A DNA stretch of 64,000 bases, from contig NZ_CP053015.1 of NCBI RefSeq assembly GCF_012979535.1, positions 2,232,001 through 2,296,000 on the forward strand. Direction: 5' to 3'. The notes under the pieces were generated by a model. That model did no database searches. It worked only from the letters and a program-made list of their open reading frames with translations, and was not told the origin of the DNA. The position numbers and the translations under genes were made by a program. Source of the stretch: Sphingomonas lacunae (GTDB taxonomy: Bacteria; Pseudomonadota; Alphaproteobacteria; Sphingomonadales; Sphingomonadaceae). Shown here in pieces: positions 28,683 through 36,646 of this stretch (positions within the stretch are counted from its first letter, which is position 1; the number at the start of each line of letters is the position of its first letter).

Positions 28683-29837
28683 ATGAAAGGTGTGCAGCGT
28701 AAAGCTCTGGCGCAAAACTGTGCGCCAAACGGGCTGCGCTGGGAACAGCGTCTTGTGGCTAATTGGCATGACCAACCCGGTCGCTGCTTTCCGTTGATCA
28801 CCCCGGCGGATGTGGTGCCGGTTGACCTAGACCGGGACTATTGGGACGCTTGGCCGCTGCTGACCCCGGATGGGCAATTTCATGCAGCGGCAGATGGTCG
28901 GCATTATTGGTTTGCGCTGAGTGCTCCGCGGTTCGACGATCCCGATGAGCGTCATGGGCATGCCCGTATCTATTTGCTTGAACAGGGTGAAGACGGCTTC
29001 CGTTCACTCGGGCCGGCCATGCCCGAAGGATTTTCGCCTGGCAGCAGGGAATGGTCCGGATCGGCGACAATTGATCCTGAATCAATGATCGTGACCCTTT
29101 GGTTCACTGCGTCGGGCAGACGGGGAGAGACCTCGCGGACCATGGAACAGCGGATTTTTCGCGCCGCTGCCCGCTTGGCTGGCAACAGGCTTGTCGAATG
29201 GCAGGCGCCTGTTGAGCCTGTGGTGGCCGATGGCCGTCATTATGCGCGAGCGGATCAGGTTGCCCCGATTGATGGCCGCATCCTCGGCTTTCGCGACCCA
29301 GGTGTGTTCCGCGATCCGATCAGCGGAGATGACTGGCTGGTCTTCACCGCTTCTTCTGCCGTCGAACCTGGCTATTCCGCTGGCGTGATCGGACTTGCCA
29401 GGATCGACGCCAACGGCCAGGTCCAACTGCTGCCTCCATTGGTGACATCGACAGGGTTCAACAATGAGCTGGAAGTCCCCAATCTGCGTTACTTCGATGG
29501 TCGTTATTATCTTTTCTGGTCAACCCAGACGCACATGTTCGAACCCGGAATTGACATGCCCACCGGCCTTTATGGCGCGGTAGCTGATGACATGGCCGGG
29601 CCATGGCGCCTGATCAACGGTGACGGGTTGATTGCTGCGACACCCCGCAGCGAGCCTCTGCAAAGCTATGCTTGGAATGTTTTGCCTGACCGTCGCATCT
29701 CGGCATTCGTCAATCATTGGGGTCTGGCAGGCCGATCCTTGACTGATTTGCCAAGCCTGCGCAGCCAGTTTGGCGGCACCTTTGCCCCGTTCGCCCGATT
29801 GCGGCTTGATGGCGACCGTGCCACAGTCTCCCCATGA
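28683..29837 (+). CDS. Glycoside hydrolase family 68 enzyme (sucrase/fructosyltransferase)
   Basis: The 384-aa single-domain protein matches the five-blade propeller GH68 family. The nucleophile site is YWDAWPL (Asp55), the transition-state stabiliser is GFRDPGVF (Asp205), and the acid/base lies in NELEVPN (Glu264, or Glu262). GH68 enzymes split sucrose and either hydrolyse it or build levan or inulin. No signal peptide is seen, so this one probably acts in the cytoplasm, unless it leaves by a leaderless route as Zymomonas sucrases do. At 384 aa it is slightly shorter than typical levansucrases. It overlaps the fructokinase gene by 4 bases, which favours a sucrose-hydrolysing role feeding fructose onward. 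The ATG at 28683 follows AGCAGGGG. Confidence 0.85.
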   Translation: MKGVQRKALAQNCAPNGLRWEQRLVANWHDQPGRCFPLITPADVVPVDLDRDYWDAWPLLTPDGQFHAAADGRHYWFALSAPRFDDPDERHGHARIYLLEQGEDGFRSLGPAMPEGFSPGSREWSGSATIDPESMIVTLWFTASGRRGETSRTMEQRIFRAAARLAGNRLVEWQAPVEPVVADGRHYARADQVAPIDGRILGFRDPGVFRDPISGDDWLVFTASSAVEPGYSAGVIGLARIDANGQVQLLPPLVTSTGFNNELEVPNLRYFDGRYYLFWSTQTHMFEPGIDMPTGLYGAVADDMAGPWRLINGDGLIAATPRSEPLQSYAWNVLPDRRISAFVNHWGLAGRSLTDLPSLRSQFGGTFAPFARLRLDGDRATVSP

Positions 29838-30742
29838 ACACGGGGCGCAGTGATGACCGGGGACGCATCGCCGGGCTTGAATTGGGCGGGACCAAGGCGA
29901 TTGTCCTGTTGTGGCAGGATGGAGTAATTGTTGACGAATGTCGGGTGCCGACGCGTTCTCCGGACGTTGTGTTTGCTGACATTCTTCCGCTGATGCAGCG
30001 GTGGTGGGATGACGGTCCTTTCGATGCAGTCGGCATTGGCAGTTTCGGCCCGGTGGCTGTTGATCCCGCATCACAGCGCTATGGCCATATCCTCACGACC
30101 CCTAAGCCCGGCTGGGGCGGGGCAGCGGTGCTGCCCGCCTTGCGCGATGCCTTTGCCTGTCCCATTGCCATTGATACCGACGTCAACGCCGCAGCCATGG
30201 CCGAGTATCGCTGGGGTGCAGGGCAGGGCGCAACCAGTCTCCTCTACCTGACGATAGGAACCGGACTCGGTGGTGGCGCGCTGGTCAATGGCATGCCGAT
30301 CCATGGACGGCTGCATCCGGAAATGGGCCATATGCCCTTGCGCAGGCAACCGGGCGACGAGTTTGCCGGTGCCTGCCCATTTCACGCAGATTGTGCGGAG
30401 GGGTTATTGTCAGGGCCTGCATTGGCGGCGCGTTTTGGTGCTCCGGCCGATGCTGTGGCTGCAGGCGATCCGCGGTGGGACGTACCGGTGGCGGATTTGG
30501 CGCAGTTGCTCGTTACGCTGATCCACGGCTTTGCGCCAAACCGCATTCTCGTTGGTGGGGGCGTTGGCATGGGGGCCGGGGCCATGCTTGATCGTGCCCG
30601 TGATCGGCTGCCGGCGCTGCTCGGTGGCTATTATCCAGACCTTGATGATCGGGCGTTGGCGCAAATGATCAGCCAACCCGCTCTCGGTGAGCGCGCTGGC
30701 CCATTGGGTGCCATAGCTGTCGGATTATCAACGCTGATTTGA
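29834..30742 (+). CDS. ROK-family fructokinase
   Basis: The 302-aa ROK kinase has the N-terminal phosphate loop GLELGGTKAIVL and the glycine-rich LTIGTGLGGGALVNG. The fructokinase-type zinc segment is HPEMGHMPLRR, then GACPFHADCAEGLLSGPAL, with the catalytic Asp in IAIDTDVNAAA. It resembles Zymomonas and ScrK-type fructokinases, which make fructose-6-phosphate. The ATGA overlap with the GH68 gene supports a sucrose route: cleavage, then fructose phosphorylation. Glucokinase activity cannot be excluded from sequence alone. Confidence 0.9.
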   Translation: MNTGRSDDRGRIAGLELGGTKAIVLLWQDGVIVDECRVPTRSPDVVFADILPLMQRWWDDGPFDAVGIGSFGPVAVDPASQRYGHILTTPKPGWGGAAVLPALRDAFACPIAIDTDVNAAAMAEYRWGAGQGATSLLYLTIGTGLGGGALVNGMPIHGRLHPEMGHMPLRRQPGDEFAGACPFHADCAEGLLSGPALAARFGAPADAVAAGDPRWDVPVADLAQLLVTLIHGFAPNRILVGGGVGMGAGAMLDRARDRLPALLGGYYPDLDDRALAQMISQPALGERAGPLGAIAVGLSTLI

Positions 30743-30810
30743 GCGGTATCCAGATACCTCTCCGGACTAGAGTGCGTTTAGTCGCTCTAACTGGACCTCT
30801 ACTCCACAAT

Positions 30811-30838
30811 GAAAAAGGCGGCAACAGCCGCCTTTTTC
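30811..30838. terminator. Bidirectional terminator between fructokinase and tRNA-Pro
   Basis: A perfect 12-bp inverted repeat (GAAAAAGGCGGC/GCCGCCTTTTTC) with loop AACA. It has A-rich and T-rich ends, so it can end transcription from both strands. Confidence 0.85.
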
Positions 30839-30854
30839 ATCGCCAAAAATAAAA

Positions 30855-30931
30855 TGGTCGGGGAAAGAGGATTCGAACCTCCGGCCCCTGCCTCCCGAAG
30901 ACAGTGCTCTACCAGGCTGAGCTATTCCCCG
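30855..30931 (-). tRNA. tRNA-Pro (CGG)
   Basis: A 77-nt tRNA on the minus strand. The acceptor CGGGGAA pairs with TTCCCCG, followed by A and an encoded CCA. The anticodon stem CTGTC/GGCAG (one G-T pair) encloses TTCGGGA, giving anticodon CGG, which reads CCG. The T-loop TTCGAAT is present. It is the right boundary of the sugar locus. Confidence 0.97.
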
Positions 30932-31041
30932 ACCGATCCGCCAACGCACCTTGAAAAGGCACACCCGGCGAGGGGCAGGCGGGTCCTATAGAAAGGCGAT
31001 GCCATGCTGGCAAGCGCGAATTTCCGCTTTGTCGGCGACAG

Positions 31042-31476
31042 TCACAGCAGACCCAACGCCCTGAAACTCGTATAGCGCGCATCGGTAAAAAGCAGGTGAT
31101 CCGCAAGTGTTACGCCGGCAAGCCGCGCAAGTGCCGCGATCCGGCGTGTGACTTCGCAATCCGCCTGTGAAGCCTGCAGCGATCCGCAAGGATGATTGTG
31201 GGCTACCAGCAGATGTGCGACCCCTTCTGGCGCCAGTGCGCGCCGCAATCCGGGCAGAACCGCATCGATAGTCAGCATTGCTCCGCGCTGTTCGACAAAG
31301 CTGACAAGCCGCTGGCGAATGTCGCAACCTGCAATGATCAAATGCTCATGGCGCAGGCCAAGAAAGTGACACTGCAGCAATGGCAACAGTGCGATTCCCA
31401 ATGGATGGGCGCCTCTCATTACGCTCTGCGAGCTCTCGCGCCATTCGAGCAAAGACTGGTCCATGCTACCGAGCAT
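31042..31476 (-). CDS. Short RadC-like JAB/MPN domain protein
   Basis: The 144-aa protein is an MPN (JAB1) domain of the RadC type. The metal site HNHPCGSLQASQAD matches the RadC pattern HNHPSG-x-PSxxD, with Cys in place of Ser. The C-terminal ADHLLFTDARYTSFRALGLL, in two blocks, is the family ending (DHLI...YSF). Full RadC proteins (about 225 aa) have an N-terminal helix-hairpin-helix domain, which is absent here. RadC is not a proven repair protein, and the domain's role is unknown. Starts at 31476 or 31464 are possible. It stands alone between tRNA-Pro and thyA. Confidence 0.8.
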   Translation of the reverse strand: MLGSMDQSLLEWRESSQSVMRGAHPLGIALLPLLQCHFLGLRHEHLIIAGCDIRQRLVSFVEQRGAMLTIDAVLPGLRRALAPEGVAHLLVAHNHPCGSLQASQADCEVTRRIAALARLAGVTLADHLLFTDARYTSFRALGLL

Positions 31477-31637
31477 AGCAACGTCATGCCGCTGTGACCG
31501 GCCCGGATTTGTCCACTTCTAGCCCATTTTGAACATGAAAGCTGACCACGCCACGGTTCCTTGTGCAATTCGCAGCCTTTGCCAGATCATGTCCGACAGC
31601 TTAGCATGGCTTGGCAGAACAAGGAATCGCAGCCCCG

Positions 31638-32594
31638 ATGAGCTCTAAAACGCCACATTATGAGGATCAATATCTCGATCTGATGCGCCGCATTCGCGAT
31701 CATGGCGACGAAAGACTGGACCGTACCGGTGTCGGCACGCGTAGCCTATTCGGAGAGCAGTTGCGCTTTGACCTTCGCGATGGTCGTGTGCCGTTGCTGA
31801 CCACAAAAAGGGTGTTCTGGAAAGCTGCGGCCAGGGAAATGCTCTGGTTTTTGAGTGGGCAGAGCAATATCCGGCCACTTGTTGAGCAGAATGTCCATAT
31901 CTGGACTGATTGGCCACTGGATCATTATCGTCGAATGACAGGCGAGAACATTGATCGTGATGGTTTCGAGGCTCGGATTCGGGATGATGAAGATTTTGCG
32001 GTCCGTTGGGGTGACCTCGGGCCGGTCTATGGTGTGCAATGGCGCAATTGGCCGCGCTATGTGCCCGTGAGCCAGCCAGACGAGTCTGGCTGCGCTCTTT
32101 ATCAGCGTGACCCGCAAGGCATCGACCAGATGGCCGCCCTGGTGGAGTCGCTGCGGAACGATCCCGCATCGCGTCGGCACATCTTTACGGGCTGGAACGT
32201 GGCGGAATTGGACGGCATGGCATTGCCGCCTTGTCACATGACCTATCAATTTCATGTGTCTGGTGCGGGCGAGCTTTCCTGCCTGTTGTTTCAGAGATCC
32301 TGTGATGTGCTGCTCGGCCTGCCGTTCAACCTATTCGGAGCGGCCATGCTGACGGCAATGCTGGCGCAGCAAACCGGCCTGACGCCGCAGGAGCTGATCT
32401 GGAGCGGTGGCGACGTCCATCTATATCGTAATCATATGGATGCAGTTGAAGAGCAACTCTCCCGCACGCCGCACGGCGATCCGAGATTGGAACTGTTCCG
32501 CAAGCCTGACACTCTTTTCGACTATGATATCGGCGATTTTATCGTGCGTGATTATGCCCCCCAGGATCATATTCGTGCGCCAGTGGCGGTCTGA
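31638..32594 (+). CDS. thyA: Thymidylate synthase
   Basis: ThyA methylates dUMP to dTMP using 5,10-methylene-THF. The 318-aa product has the N-terminal DRTGVGTRSLFGEQLRFDL (within 20), and WFLSGQSNI. The catalytic cysteine is in LPPCHMTYQF, the phosphate arginines in RSCDVLLGLPFN, and HLYRNH contacts the base. At 318 aa it is longer than the E. coli enzyme (264 aa). The extra lies between residues about 80 and 150, as in many alphaproteobacterial forms. The ATG at 31638 has AAGGAA about 12 bases upstream; the TTG at 31611 is less likely. dfrA/folA is not next to it. Confidence 0.95.
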   Translation: MSSKTPHYEDQYLDLMRRIRDHGDERLDRTGVGTRSLFGEQLRFDLRDGRVPLLTTKRVFWKAAAREMLWFLSGQSNIRPLVEQNVHIWTDWPLDHYRRMTGENIDRDGFEARIRDDEDFAVRWGDLGPVYGVQWRNWPRYVPVSQPDESGCALYQRDPQGIDQMAALVESLRNDPASRRHIFTGWNVAELDGMALPPCHMTYQFHVSGAGELSCLLFQRSCDVLLGLPFNLFGAAMLTAMLAQQTGLTPQELIWSGGDVHLYRNHMDAVEEQLSRTPHGDPRLELFRKPDTLFDYDIGDFIVRDYAPQDHIRAPVAV

Positions 32595-32671
32595 CTGAAC
32601 TTGCCCGATTGCTTGAAACATCCTAACAATCTTGTGAAATAATATGCGGCATTGAGGAGTGGAGCCGGGAC

Positions 32672-33970
32672 ATGCCAGACGCGCATATTCGCAAGACAGA
32701 TAACTTGCCCCAGTTATCCCTTCATATTCCGGAACCTCGGTTCCGGCCAGGTGACGCCCCCGATTTTTCGGATATTGCCGTTCCTGCGGTGGGGGCCTTG
32801 TCCCGACCCGCTGAAAGCGCCACCCCTGCGGCCATGCGCGACCATGCCTATGGCTTGGTCCGTGTGCTAGAATTTGACGGGTCGGCAAGCGGTCCCTGGA
32901 ATCCCCGGTTGTCGCCCGACCGGCTGAGGGCCATGCTGCGCTACATGATGCTGGTTCGCGCGTTTGACGACAGGATGTTCCGTGCCCAACGGCAGGGCAA
33001 GACCAGCTTTTACATGAAGTCGACGGGTGAGGAAGCCGTGTCGGTAGCTGCGACGATGGCGCTGGCCCGCGACGACATGTGTTTCCCCTCCTATCGACAG
33101 CAGGGAATATTGATCACCCGCGATTATCCGCTGATCGACATGATGAACCAGATTTATTCGAACCGGGGTGATCCGTTGAAAGGCCGGCAGTTGCCGATCA
33201 TGTATTCGGCAAAGGACTATGGATTTTTCTCCGTATCAGGCAATCTGGCCACCCAATACCCGCAGGCGGTGGGCTGGGCCATGGCGAGCGCGGCTAAGGG
33301 CGATAGCCGAATTGCCGCCGTGTGGTGCGGCGAAGGGTCAACCGCCGAAGGGGACTTCCACAGCGCCATGACCTTTGCGGCCGTCTATAACGCGCCGGTG
33401 ATCCTCAATGTGGTCAACAACCAGTGGGCCATTTCCAGCTTTTCTGGTTTCGCTGGTGGCGAACGGACCACCTTTGCCGCGCGCGCGGTCGGATACGGCA
33501 TTGCTAGCCTCAGAGTGGATGGCAATGATCCGCTAGCGGTCTATGCGGCAACGCAATGGGCTTCAGACCGGGCACGGACGGATAACGGCCCGACGCTGAT
33601 TGAGCACTTCACTTATCGCGCGGAAGGGCACAGCACTTCTGACGATCCTTCTGCCTATCGGGCGCGGGAAGAGTATGCTGCCTGGCCGTTCGGAGACCCG
33701 GTCTTGCGGCTCAAGCAGCATCTGATCGCGCTCGGTGAATGGGATGAGGGCCGTTATGCGGCCCAGGCGACCGAACTCGCCGATCTTGTAAAGGCCTCGC
33801 AAAAGGAGGCAGAAAAGAACGGCATTTTGGGTCACGGGCTGCATCAGCCATTGGCATCCATGTTTGAGGATGTGTTTGAGCAGTTGCCGCCGCATCTGGT
33901 GGAACAGCGCGAGCAAATGTTGGCGGAGCAGACCCGCAAGTTCGGACCCAAGGGAAGGCAATGCCAATGA
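32672..33970 (+). CDS. bkdA: Branched-chain 2-oxoacid dehydrogenase E1 alpha subunit
   Basis: E1 alpha binds thiamine diphosphate and decarboxylates branched-chain 2-oxoacids. The 432-aa product has a ThDP motif split over WCGEGSTAEGDFHSAM and NVVNNQWAIS (GEG...NN). The E1 segments YMKSTGEEAVSVA and PSYRQQGILITRDYP, and the phosphorylation-loop-like YRAEGHSTSDDPSAYR, identify it as the branched-chain type over pyruvate dehydrogenase. About 90 N-terminal residues precede the catalytic core. It overlaps the E1 beta gene as ATGA. The operon gives E1alpha-E1beta-E2 and lacks E3 (lipoamide dehydrogenase) here. Confidence 0.93.
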   Translation: MPDAHIRKTDNLPQLSLHIPEPRFRPGDAPDFSDIAVPAVGALSRPAESATPAAMRDHAYGLVRVLEFDGSASGPWNPRLSPDRLRAMLRYMMLVRAFDDRMFRAQRQGKTSFYMKSTGEEAVSVAATMALARDDMCFPSYRQQGILITRDYPLIDMMNQIYSNRGDPLKGRQLPIMYSAKDYGFFSVSGNLATQYPQAVGWAMASAAKGDSRIAAVWCGEGSTAEGDFHSAMTFAAVYNAPVILNVVNNQWAISSFSGFAGGERTTFAARAVGYGIASLRVDGNDPLAVYAATQWASDRARTDNGPTLIEHFTYRAEGHSTSDDPSAYRAREEYAAWPFGDPVLRLKQHLIALGEWDEGRYAAQATELADLVKASQKEAEKNGILGHGLHQPLASMFEDVFEQLPPHLVEQREQMLAEQTRKFGPKGRQCQ

Positions 33971-35031
33971 CCGTGGACAAGGCTTTCCTGCCAGAGGGGC
34001 AGGCTGGCAATGCGGGCGAGCGGCGCATCAATATGATCGAGGCGATCAACGATGCCCTTGACATCATGCTGGCCCGCGATCCTGATGTCGTCGTGCTCGG
34101 TGAGGATGTCGGCTATTTCGGCGGTGTCTTCCGTGCCACTGCAGGATTGCAGGAAAAACATGGCAAGACACGCGTCTTCGATACGCCAATAACCGAATGT
34201 GGCATCATCGGGGTTGCCGTTGGCATGGGTGCTTATGGCATGCGGCCGGTGCCTGAAATCCAGTTCGCGGATTATATCTATCCTGCGTTGGATCAGCTTG
34301 TCAGCGAGGCGGCACGGCTGCGTTATCGTTCAGCCGGCGATTTCATTGCGCCGATGACGGTGCGGTCGCCATTTGGTGGCGGAATTTTCGGGGGGCAGAC
34401 CCATAGTCAGTCGCCAGAAGGGATATTTACCCACTGTTCCGGCCTCAAGACAGTGATTCCGGCTACGCCCTATGATGCCAAGGGGCTGCTGATCGCGGCA
34501 ATCGAGGACAATGATCCGGTAATCTTCTTTGAACCGAAGCGGATCTACAATGGCCCCTTCTCGGGCTATTATGACCGGCCGGTTGAGCCTTGGGCCAAAC
34601 ATGACGGTTCGGTGGTGCCGGAGGGTTATTACCGCATCGAACTGGGCAAGGCGAAAATTGTGCGACCTGGGAGCGATGTCACCATCCTTTGCTATGGAAC
34701 GATGGTGCATGTGGTGCAGGCGGTGGTGGCCGATGCCGGAATAGACGCTGAAATCGTTGATCTGAGGACGCTGATGCCGCTCGACGTGGCGACTATCGAG
34801 GAGTCGGTGAAGCGCACCGGGCGCTGCTTGATCGTGCATGAGGCGACGCGGACGTCGGGGTTTGGTGCCGAGCTGGCCGCGACGGTGCAGGAGCGTTGTT
34901 TTTATCATCTGGAAGCGCCGGTTGAGCGGGTGACGGGTTTTGACACGCCCTATCCGCACAGTCTGGAATGGGCGTATTTCCCGGGACCCGTGCGCATCGC
35001 CACGGCGCTCGAAAAGATCATGAGGGTTTGA
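33967..35031 (+). CDS. bkdB: Branched-chain 2-oxoacid dehydrogenase E1 beta subunit
   Basis: The 354-aa product is a transketolase-like pyrimidine-binding domain plus a C-terminal domain, which pairs with E1 alpha. Seen are NMIEAINDALDIMLARD, VVVLGEDVGYFGGVFRAT, DTPITECGIIGVAVGMGAYG (20 residues) and IQFADYIYPALDQLVSEAA. The segment FGGGIFGGQTHSQSPEG is typical of the BCKDH type. The start at 33967 overlaps the E1 alpha stop and has GGGAAGG upstream; the ATG at 33961 is too close to that site. E2 follows after 2 bases. Confidence 0.94.
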   Translation: MTVDKAFLPEGQAGNAGERRINMIEAINDALDIMLARDPDVVVLGEDVGYFGGVFRATAGLQEKHGKTRVFDTPITECGIIGVAVGMGAYGMRPVPEIQFADYIYPALDQLVSEAARLRYRSAGDFIAPMTVRSPFGGGIFGGQTHSQSPEGIFTHCSGLKTVIPATPYDAKGLLIAAIEDNDPVIFFEPKRIYNGPFSGYYDRPVEPWAKHDGSVVPEGYYRIELGKAKIVRPGSDVTILCYGTMVHVVQAVVADAGIDAEIVDLRTLMPLDVATIEESVKRTGRCLIVHEATRTSGFGAELAATVQERCFYHLEAPVERVTGFDTPYPHSLEWAYFPGPVRIATALEKIMRV

Positions 35032-35033
35032 CC

Positions 35034-36335
35034 ATGGGCCGCTATGTTTTTCGCTTGCCGGATATTGGCGAAGGGATCGCGGAGGCCGAGATTGTCGCGC
35101 TGCATGTTGCGGTGGGCGACCGGGTTGAGGAAGACCAGCAGATCGCCGACATGATGACCGACAAGGCGACGGTCGAAATGGAGGCGCCTGTTTCGGGGAT
35201 CATCGTGGAGATTGGCGGCGCGCTGGGCGATGTCATTGCCATTGGGTCGACGCTGGTGGTTATCGAGACGGATGCCGTTGCCGAGGCGGATGTGGATGCG
35301 GATGTAGAGGATGAGGTAGAGCCACAAAGCCGCTCTGGGGAGGCTGGCACTTCCCCATCTGAATCTTCTCAAATAATTGAAAAAGAACACGAAAAAGATA
35401 ATCCTATCGCTGCCGATGCAGAAACCGTCCCGGTTTCCATCTCCGTCCCGGCCCCGGCTGCAGCGCGCGTACTGGCCTCCCCGGCGGTGCGTGACCGGGC
35501 GCGGATGCTCGCAATCGATCTGTCGCAGGTCAAGCCGTCGGAGGATGGGCGGGTGCGCCATGCCGATCTCGACGCCTATCTGCGCTACAACAGCGGCGCG
35601 GGCTATGCCCGTCCGGCAGCGGCGCGTCAGGACGAGCCGGTGCGGGTCATCGGCCTGCGCAAGCGGATTGCCGAGAATATGGCGGCCTCGAAGCGAGCCA
35701 TCCCGCACTTCACCTATGTCGAGGAAATGGAGGTCACCGCGCTGGAAGCGATGCGCGCCGACCTGAATGCCGCCCGCGGCGAGCGGCCCAAGCTGACCAT
35801 GCTGCCGTTCCTGATCGTCGCCATCTGCCGCACGCTGCCGCAATTCCCGATGCTCAATGCGCGCTATGATGATGAGGCGGGCGTGGTGACGCGGCACGGC
35901 GCGGTGCATATGGGCATGGCGACACAGACTGACGCTGGCCTGATGGTGCCGGTGATCCGCAACGCGGAGGCGATGAATGTCTGGCAGTTGGCCAGCGAAA
36001 TCAGCCGCCTCGCCGAAGCCGCGCGCAGCGGCAAGGCCAGGAGCGAGGAATTGTCGGGATCGACGCTGACCATCACATCGCTGGGTGCGCTGGGCGGTGT
36101 GGCGACAACCCCGGTGATCAACCGACCCGAAGTAGCGATCATTGGACCAAACCGGATTGTTGAACGTCCAGTTTTCACCAATGAGGATGGCGCGGGTAAT
36201 GCCGTGCGCCGGGCCAAGCTGATGAATCTGTCGATCAGCTGTGATCATCGCGTGGTAGATGGCTGGGACGCGGCGAGCTTTGTACAGGCGCTCAAGCGAG
36301 TGATTGAGACGCCGGTCCTGTTGTTTGCCGACTGA
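35034..36335 (+). CDS. bkdC: Branched-chain 2-oxoacid dehydrogenase E2, lipoyl acyltransferase
   Basis: E2 carries the acyl group on lipoate and passes it to CoA. The 433-aa product has one lipoyl domain (residues about 3-80, lipoyl Lys in MTDKATVEM) and a linker of about 60 residues. A subunit-binding domain (residues about 145-180: ASPAVRDRARMLAIDLSQVKPS, in part) and a catalytic domain ending in SCDHRVVDGWDAASF follow, with the HxxxDG site. The linker DNA around 35345-35415 is clearly richer in A and T than its surroundings and encodes a Ser/Glu/Lys run. The gene closes the bkd operon. The E3 subunit must come from elsewhere. Confidence 0.94.
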   Translation: MGRYVFRLPDIGEGIAEAEIVALHVAVGDRVEEDQQIADMMTDKATVEMEAPVSGIIVEIGGALGDVIAIGSTLVVIETDAVAEADVDADVEDEVEPQSRSGEAGTSPSESSQIIEKEHEKDNPIAADAETVPVSISVPAPAAARVLASPAVRDRARMLAIDLSQVKPSEDGRVRHADLDAYLRYNSGAGYARPAAARQDEPVRVIGLRKRIAENMAASKRAIPHFTYVEEMEVTALEAMRADLNAARGERPKLTMLPFLIVAICRTLPQFPMLNARYDDEAGVVTRHGAVHMGMATQTDAGLMVPVIRNAEAMNVWQLASEISRLAEAARSGKARSEELSGSTLTITSLGALGGVATTPVINRPEVAIIGPNRIVERPVFTNEDGAGNAVRRAKLMNLSISCDHRVVDGWDAASFVQALKRVIETPVLLFAD

Positions 36336-36646
36336 GCGCTGTTGAACGGCCTTTTCGCGGTAGCGCCGTGAATCCATGCGTGTGCGTTGGCGCACCACGC
36401 CCGGCGGTAGCGTGATCCTGGAGGGTGGACCATGAGTCCCCGGTCAAGCCGTTGGCAACAGGCATTGCCTGCCGGGCCCAGCCGGCTCGATCAATCGTCG
36501 AGCCAGCGAGCTCTGGCTTTGAACCTGCGAGCGGTTGAGGCCTCTATACCTGAAATGCCGCCTTGAGCTTTTGTCCCCGGCCCGCTTCGCGTTGCGGAAA
36601 AGGGCGTCGCGCTTGGCGAGTGGCGTGGTTTACCGGTTGGATGCGA
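36336..36646. other. Intergenic region between bkdC and the DUF11/barrel operon
   Basis: 311 bases with no recognised gene or RNA. It holds one weak small-ORF candidate (listed separately). No convincing terminator for bkdC or for the minus-strand operon was found. Confidence 0.6.
36432..36566 (+). CDS. Candidate 44-aa small ORF, unrecognised
   Basis: An ATG preceded by GGAGGG at good spacing opens a 44-codon frame ending in TGA. The predicted product is polar and rich in Ser, Arg, Gln and Pro (MSPRSSRWQQALPAG start) with no known motif. It lies in an otherwise empty gap. The binding site is the only argument for it, so it may be chance. Confidence 0.2.
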   Translation: MSPRSSRWQQALPAGPSRLDQSSSQRALALNLRAVEASIPEMPP

